Of a stretch of 19,242 bases of DNA, positions 15,129-19,242 are shown piece after piece. Below the pieces are notes generated by a model. That model made no database searches. It was not told the DNA's origin and saw only the letters and a list, made by a program, of their open reading frames with translations. This DNA is from an uncultured Clostridia bacterium (GTDB lineage Bacteria > Bacillota > Clostridia > Oscillospirales > Acutalibacteraceae): the NCBI GenBank assembly GCA_947565265.1, contig CANOFK010000002.1:1-19242 (forward strand), given 5' to 3'. How positions within the stretch are numbered: the stretch's first letter is position 1; every line of letters starts with the position of its first letter. The translations under genes and the position numbers were made by a program.

Positions 15129-15164
15129 TATCCGACGGATATTTTTGCCCGCCGGCGGTATAAT
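15129..15164 (+). promoter_or_regulatory. Candidate spoIIE promoter with palindrome at the -35 position
   Basis: A perfect -10 box TATAAT (15159-15164) lacks a proper -35 box 17 bp upstream (CGGATA). Instead TATCCG-A-CGGATA (15129-15141), a perfect 13-nt palindrome, ends exactly where the -35 box should end. Sporulation promoters such as spoIIE in Bacillus depend on Spo0A rather than a good -35 box. The half-site TCCGAC only partly resembles a Spo0A box, so the binding protein is open. A second option is TTGACA (15002-15007), 20 bp, TAAAAT (15028-15033). Confidence 0.4.
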
Positions 15165-15281
15165 CTCCTCGTTGCCCGCATAGCGGGTTACATAACTTAT
15201 TTGCATATGCCTTTGCGGCAGACAGGGGGACGGGCCCGCCCCTCAGGCGCGGGGGTAAAAAATCAACGAGGCGGTGTTAGG

Positions 15282-17630
15282 ATGGAACTGACAAAATTCC
15301 GGCAGGTATGGTGCGGCCTGCGCGACCAGCTACAGGCGGGGTATGCCCGTAAAGCGCTGGTTATGGCGGGCAGCTTTTTCGGGGGGATGGTCTGTGCGCG
15401 GGGGCTGGTGTTTGGCAAATACGCCCCCTTTGGGGTGGCCGCCGTGGCGGCTGCGCCCAGAGAGGGCCTGTGGGCCGGGGCGCTGGGGGCGTTTTTGGGG
15501 TACCTTTTCCCTTCGGCGGTGTATGTGCCGGTGCGGTACGCGGCGGCACTGGTGGCGGTAACAGCCATACGCTGGTCCATGGACCAGCTAAAAAGCATCA
15601 ACACCCACCCGCTGTTCGCCCCGGCAGCGGCTTTTTTGCCCTTGCTGCTTACGGGTATGACCATGGTGTTCCTACACGGCTCCATCAGCTATACAGCGGC
15701 GCTGTATGTGGCGGAGGCCTTTTTGGGGGCGGGCAGCGCCTACTTCCTGCGCCGCTGGGTGAACCTGCTCTCCGGGCTTTCCGGCGACGGCAAGCCGCGG
15801 CTGGGGGCTGTGGGCCGGTTTGAGAGCGGCGACCTGGCGGCTATTACCGTCAGCCTGGGGATCTTGCTGCTGGCCTTTTCGGGCATCAGCATAATGGGCG
15901 TTTCCCTGGGCCGGGTGCTGCTGGTGCTGCTGGTGCTGTACTGCGCCCGGCTGGGGGGCATTGCCGGCGGCGCGGTGGCGGGCGTGGCCGCCGGGGCCGT
16001 GCAGGGGCTGTCCACGGCGGGGCTGTCCTACCTTTCCGGGGCCTATGGGCTGGGGGGGCTGGTGGCCGGTGTGTTTGCCCCCATGGGCAAGGCGGCGGGG
16101 GCCGGGGCCTTTATCATCGCCCATGGCATTGCCTCTTTGCAGGTGGGTTCGGGCAGCGCCCAAATCCTCACCGGGGCCATTGAGGTGGCCGTGGCCACGG
16201 TAGGGTATATGTTTTTGCCCGGCAGCCGCCGGCTTACGGAGGTTTTCGGCCTGCGCAACGACAGCCTTAGCGGTGGGGCCTTGCGGGGGAACATCGTTAT
16301 GCGCCTGAAGTACGCGGCCCAGGCCCTGACCGGCGTGTCCGCCTCGGTAGAGGAGATCTCCGAAAAACTCAGCACCATATGCGCCCCCAACCTGCGGGGG
16401 GTGTACGACCGGTCCACCGAAACGGTGTGCGCCGGGTGCGGGCTCAGCTCGGTATGCTGGCGCAAGTACAAGGACCAGACCATGGCCAATTTCTCCCAGC
16501 TTTCCGGCACATTAAAGGAGAAGGGTAAGCTGGAAACCTGCGACTTTACCAAAGAGTTCAGCGACCGCTGCTGCCGGGCCGGGGAGATGCGGGACGAGCT
16601 GAACAAAAACTATACCCGCTACCTGATGAAGGAGGCCGCCGAACTGCGTACCGCCCAGGTGCGGGAGGTGATAGAGGCCCACTTCCGCACCACGGCGGGG
16701 ATACTGGACGAGATGGCCGGGGAGTTTGCCCAGTACCAGCGCTTTGACCAGGAGGCGGCCCAGCGGGTGGCGGTGGTGTTGCGGGACAGCGGCGTTACCC
16801 CCCTGGAGGTGTGCTGCCGGGTGGACAAGTTCGACCGCATGACCGTGGAGGCGGAGATCAGCCGGGAGCGCCAGAAACGCCTGAACCGGGCGGCCTTTAC
16901 ACGGGAGGTATCCTCTGCCTGCGGGCGGGTGTTCTCGCCCCCCTGTGTCAGCAGCACCGAGGACCGCTGCCGCATCCAGATGTGCCAGCGCCCCCAACTG
17001 GATGTGGGCCGGGGGTTCTCCCAGACCAGCGCCGGGGGCGGGGCCTTTTGCGGGGACAGCGCCAATGTATTCTATGACGGCTGTGGGCGGCTGATCGCGG
17101 TGCTAAGCGACGGTATGGGCACCGGGGGCCGGGCTGCGGTGGACGGGGCCATGACCTCGGCAATGGCAGAGAGCCTGCTAAAGGCCGGGGTGGGCTTTGA
17201 CAGTATGCTGCAAACGGTGAACGCGGCCCTGATCGCCAAATCCGGGGATGAATCGCTGGCCACGATGGACGTGGTGTGTATCGACCTGTTTACCGGCAAA
17301 ACGGAGTTCCGCAAGGCAGGGGCGGCCTGCACCGTACTGCGCAGGGGCAAGCGCAGCGAGGTGATCGAGGCCTCCAGCGTGCCGGTGGGCATTATGCCGG
17401 GGGTGGAGTTTGCCACCTGCCAGCGGGAGCTCTCCCCCGGCGATTTGGTGGTGATGGTGTCCGACGGGGTGGTTTCCACAGGCAGCGAGTGGCTGGTGGA
17501 TATGGCCGCTGCCTGGGATGAGGAGGAAAACCCCAACCTGCTGGCCCAGCGGGTGACAGAAGAAGCCCAAAAGCGCCGGAGCGACGGCCATGAGGATGAC
17601 ATAACGGCCCTGGTGCTGGTGGTGCAGTAA
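15282..17630 (+). CDS. spoIIE: Stage II sporulation protein E (SpoIIE), membrane PP2C-type phosphatase
   Basis: SpoIIE sits at the asymmetric septum and dephosphorylates SpoIIAA, releasing sigma-F in the forespore. The 782-residue product has the family layout. About 10 hydrophobic segments occupy residues 25-315. A central regulatory region (about 330-570) contains a cysteine cluster, TVCAGCGLSSVCW (381-393). A C-terminal PP2C/SpoIIE phosphatase domain carries LSDGMGTGG (608-616), SLATMDVVCIDLFTG (658-672), SSVPVGIMPG (698-707), MVSDGVVSTG (725-734) and HEDDITALVL (770-779), which supply the aspartates expected to bind metal. ATG at 15282 follows GAGG about 10 nt upstream. The frame is open to a TTG at 15201, which would add a Gly/Arg-rich segment not expected of the family. 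The usual clostridial neighbours tilS, hpt and ftsH are absent downstream. Confidence 0.96.
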   Translation: MELTKFRQVWCGLRDQLQAGYARKALVMAGSFFGGMVCARGLVFGKYAPFGVAAVAAAPREGLWAGALGAFLGYLFPSAVYVPVRYAAALVAVTAIRWSMDQLKSINTHPLFAPAAAFLPLLLTGMTMVFLHGSISYTAALYVAEAFLGAGSAYFLRRWVNLLSGLSGDGKPRLGAVGRFESGDLAAITVSLGILLLAFSGISIMGVSLGRVLLVLLVLYCARLGGIAGGAVAGVAAGAVQGLSTAGLSYLSGAYGLGGLVAGVFAPMGKAAGAGAFIIAHGIASLQVGSGSAQILTGAIEVAVATVGYMFLPGSRRLTEVFGLRNDSLSGGALRGNIVMRLKYAAQALTGVSASVEEISEKLSTICAPNLRGVYDRSTETVCAGCGLSSVCWRKYKDQTMANFSQLSGTLKEKGKLETCDFTKEFSDRCCRAGEMRDELNKNYTRYLMKEAAELRTAQVREVIEAHFRTTAGILDEMAGEFAQYQRFDQEAAQRVAVVLRDSGVTPLEVCCRVDKFDRMTVEAEISRERQKRLNRAAFTREVSSACGRVFSPPCVSSTEDRCRIQMCQRPQLDVGRGFSQTSAGGGAFCGDSANVFYDGCGRLIAVLSDGMGTGGRAAVDGAMTSAMAESLLKAGVGFDSMLQTVNAALIAKSGDESLATMDVVCIDLFTGKTEFRKAGAACTVLRRGKRSEVIEASSVPVGIMPGVEFATCQRELSPGDLVVMVSDGVVSTGSEWLVDMAAAWDEEENPNLLAQRVTEEAQKRRSDGHEDDITALVLVVQ

Positions 17631-17681
17631 AATGTAGTAAGGTGCGGGAGGCCCCCCAGGAGAGGAAAGCCCGGCGCGGGC

Positions 17682-17719
17682 AAAAAAAGCCCGCGCACTT
17701 AGCAATGCCAAGTGCGCGG
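17682..17719 (-). terminator. Intrinsic terminator of tRNA-Pro, with a competing hairpin
   Basis: On the minus strand CCGCGCACTT pairs perfectly with AAGTGCGCGG around an 8-nt loop, followed by GC and seven T. The distal arm and U-tract also fit a second hairpin, GCGCGGGC-T7-GCCCGCGC (reaching to 17674), which would hold the U-tract in its loop. Confidence 0.9.
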
Positions 17720-17761
17720 AACGGCTGTGCAGAAGGGCTGGCGGCGCCAACCCTTACAGGA

Positions 17762-17837
17762 TGGTCGAAGTGCGGAGACTCGAACTCCGTGCCTCTTGGT
17801 CCCAAACCAAGCGCTCTACCGGGTGAGCTACACCTCG
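17762..17837 (-). tRNA. tRNA-Pro (anticodon UGG)
   Basis: A 76-nt cloverleaf with encoded CCA. The acceptor is CGAGGTG/CACTTCG with one G:U pair, and the D arm is GCTC/GAGC. The anticodon stem is CTTGG/CCAAG with loop TTTGGGA, giving anticodon TGG. The T arm is CGGAG-TTCGAGT-CTCCG, followed by discriminator A and CCA. UGG reads CCA and, with wobble modification, other proline codons. It is a single-gene unit with its own promoter and terminator, convergent with spoIIE. Confidence 0.97.
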
Positions 17838-17856
17838 CCGGCTATCCACTTCCCTC

Positions 17857-17885
17857 ATTATACTGGATGTTGGCCGGGGTGTCAA
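17857..17885 (-). promoter_or_regulatory. Consensus sigma-A promoter of tRNA-Pro
   Basis: On the minus strand TTGACA (17885-17880), 17 bp, TATAAT (17862-17857), perfect at all positions, with the start expected about 13 nt before the mature tRNA. Confidence 0.93.
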
Positions 17886-17938
17886 GGGGCAAGTTGCAAG
17901 GGGGAGTGTACAAAAGAAGAGTTTATGACGTAATTTTG

Positions 17939-18300
17939 GCCTCCGGCGGCGGAGAGTTGGCTACGCCAACTCTTGGGTTTCACCCCTAAGAACCCCACCA
18001 CCTTTGAAAAGGTGGACGAAACTTTTACCCTGGTTAGCTTGGAATGCTACAGTGAACAACATCGACCGGTCCAGCTGGTCAAAACTTGGCAGCGCCAAGT
18101 TTGCAGCTGGCCGTCGTGTGGGGGTGAGCGTCTGCCGGTGGCAGACAAGCTGCGAACCGACCGAGGCGGTAGCCGAGACTCGCGGAGCCCCACGGTCCTG
18201 CCCTTGACCTTAACACCTAAGAAGCGCATTTTTTGAAGGTGAATTGGCACGTAGTGCCAAGAGGAAACGGAGAGTTCATCTCGCCGTGCGAGATGAATCT
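17939..18300. repeat. Cluster of six short hairpins in non-coding DNA
   Basis: Starting with GCCTCCGGCGGC at 17940, the stretch holds inverted repeats at 17953-17973 (9-bp arms, loop TAC), 17998-18015 (7 bp, loop TGAA), 18082-18102 (9 bp, loop AGC; nested inside CCAGCTG/CAGCTGG at 18071-18110), 18130-18146 (7 bp, loop GGT), 18244-18260 (7 bp, loop GTA) and 18275-18297 (10 bp, loop CGT). Three arms share the core TTGGC/GCCAA, but outer bases differ with pairing kept. No gene with a ribosome-binding site is seen. Base composition is less GC-rich than the neighbouring genes. Confidence 0.75.
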
Positions 18301-18435
18301 CTTTTGCAACTGAGAAAAAAGTTTCCTAGTTCTGGAACCAGCCAGCGGCGAGCATTCACACCCAGCTTGCTCATTTTGCCTCGCTTGGCGCGGTGTGCCG
18401 AAGGCCTCCTAACACTTCAAAAAAGCAAATTCCCA
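18301..18435. other. Non-coding spacer downstream of the esterase
   Basis: No gene is seen. A GTTC/GAAC mini-palindrome lies near 18328. Downstream of the esterase stop the minus strand has a weak stem (CCC-ATCA/TGAT-GGG overlapping the last codons) and six T at about 18424-18419. It may act as a weak terminator, but the stem is poor and the T-run is about 7 nt away. Confidence 0.4.
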
Positions 18436-19215
18436 TCAAACCTGATTGGGGCCCATAGCCTTGTACGCATCCTCCCGCTTGATCCACTGCAGGAAGTTCA
18501 GAATCTCGATGTCCCAGATGGCGAACTCATGCTTGTAGCCGGGCATGTCGTCATAGCGCAGCCGCGCGCCCTTCCAGGTCTTTTCCAGGAAATTGTGGTA
18601 CTCAGTCACCGGCTCGTAGAGGAAGTCCTTGTCCCCAATGCACAGGAACAGGTCCGGCACCTTGCCCCCGGCCACGGCCTTTTCCGTGACCTCGTACAGG
18701 TCCCGCAGCACCAGCCCACGGGACTGGGCCCGGTCCTCGATCTGCTGCTTGTTGAACACCGCCGGGGAGAAGGCCCCGATGGCGCTGTAGCGCTCCGGGT
18801 TCTCCAGGCCGTGGAGCAGGGAGCCGTAGCCGCCCATGGAGAGCCCCGCGATGTACCGCTCTTCGGGCTTGTTAGAGATTGGGAAATAGTTCTCCACAAA
18901 CTCCGGCAGCTCCTTTTCCAGGAAATCGTAGAAATTGTTGCCGCCGGGAGCATTGTCATAGGGCACATTGCCTACAGAGAAGGTCACCACCGCGATGCGC
19001 TCCTCCTCGGCGTACCGGTCCACGCTGGTGAACCGGTGCCAGACGGCATAGTCGTTGCCGTGACCGTGGAGCAGATACAGCACCGGGAACTTGGCGGGCA
19101 GCTTGTGGGTGTGCTCCTGGTCCATGTTGCAGGGGGTGAAGGAGGGCAGGGTGACCTCGATGTCCACCCCATGCCCCAGGGAATAGGAAAATAAATTGCA
19201 CTGTACTCTTGCCAT
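18436..19215 (-). CDS. Esterase family alpha/beta hydrolase (EstA/esterase-D type)
   Basis: A 259-residue serine hydrolase of the putative-esterase family, which includes tributyrin esterase EstA, S-formylglutathione hydrolase and feruloyl esterases. The oxyanion-side segment VLYLLHGHGNDYAVWHRFT is at 45-63, the nucleophile elbow GLSMGGYGS at 124-132 (S126), the acid region LCIGDKDFL at 191-199 (D195 or D197) and the histidine in MPGYKHEFAIWD at 224-235 (H229). There is no signal peptide, so it is probably cytoplasmic. ATG at 19215 is chosen because AAAGGAG lies 7 nt upstream; a TTG at 19233 would place the ribosome-binding site inside the gene. Its promoter is outside the window. The substrate is unknown; short acyl or acetyl esters are the family's usual targets. 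Confidence 0.92.
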   Translation of the reverse strand: MARVQCNLFSYSLGHGVDIEVTLPSFTPCNMDQEHTHKLPAKFPVLYLLHGHGNDYAVWHRFTSVDRYAEEERIAVVTFSVGNVPYDNAPGGNNFYDFLEKELPEFVENYFPISNKPEERYIAGLSMGGYGSLLHGLENPERYSAIGAFSPAVFNKQQIEDRAQSRGLVLRDLYEVTEKAVAGGKVPDLFLCIGDKDFLYEPVTEYHNFLEKTWKGARLRYDDMPGYKHEFAIWDIEILNFLQWIKREDAYKAMGPNQV

Positions 19216-19242
19216 TGATAGCACTCCTTTCAAAAATGCCTT

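Noticed and set aside
15201..15281. N-terminal extension of SpoIIE from a TTG start
   Set aside because: The added Gly/Arg-rich residues do not resemble the family, and a ribosome-binding site precedes ATG at 15282.
17973..18236. 87-codon ORF in the hairpin region
   Set aside because: It has no ribosome-binding site, its codons are dictated by the inverted repeats, and it matches no family I know. If the same translated string recurs across intergenic regions of related genomes, that would support a DNA repeat, not a protein.
17939..18300. Possible CRISPR array
   Set aside because: Repeat units are not identical, spacing is irregular, and no cas genes are nearby; these are inverted repeats with differing stems.
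18244..19194. 316-codon plus-strand ORF opposite the esterase
   Set aside because: It begins inside the hairpin cluster, has no ribosome-binding site, and lies over a minus-strand gene with an intact catalytic triad.

Overview
The window looks like a GC-rich, spore-forming member of the Clostridia, most likely Oscillospiraceae/Ruminococcaceae. This rests on family content rather than a marker gene: a SpoIIE phosphatase, a T-box leader, two ECF sigma/membrane-anchored partner pairs of the DUF4179-like clostridial type, near-consensus sigma-A promoters, and intergenic CCTCCGGCGGC-type repeats. Coding DNA is strongly GC-rich by eye; the 17.9-18.4 kb intergenic stretch is visibly less so.

Left part (1-3.6 kb, minus strand). 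rsgA (ribosome-assembly GTPase) is followed by a promoter overlapping its stop codon, a complete T-box leader with terminator, a repeat-rich 330-bp spacer, and a large ORF that leaves the window at base 1. That ORF is one polypeptide joining an XRE-type helix-turn-helix, a cupin and an acyl-CoA synthetase (AMP-binding) domain. No aminoacyl-tRNA synthetase follows the T-box, so the leader either controls this unusual gene or is orphaned.

Middle part (3.5-10.0 kb, plus strand). Two consensus promoters lie back to back between rsgA and recG. After recG and a short repeat element, a sigma-A promoter drives a fold-type I PLP aminotransferase, probably read through into trpS, a single-chain iron-sulfur L-serine dehydratase and a YdeI-family protein.

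ECF part (10.0-15.0 kb, plus strand). Two sigma/partner modules lie in tandem. In each, the sigma stop overlaps the start of a single-pass membrane protein, an ECF-like promoter can be proposed upstream, and a strong hairpin terminator follows.

Right part (15.0-19.2 kb). spoIIE has a candidate promoter in which a perfect 13-nt palindrome occupies the -35 position. A tRNA-Pro(UGG) gene with its own consensus promoter and terminator faces it on the minus strand. Then comes about 500 bp of non-coding DNA crowded with small hairpins, and a minus-strand serine esterase. The hairpins share a layout (7-10 bp stem, usually 3-nt loop) with elements at 1.7-1.95 kb and 5.7 kb, pointing to a dispersed, structure-conserved intergenic repeat family.
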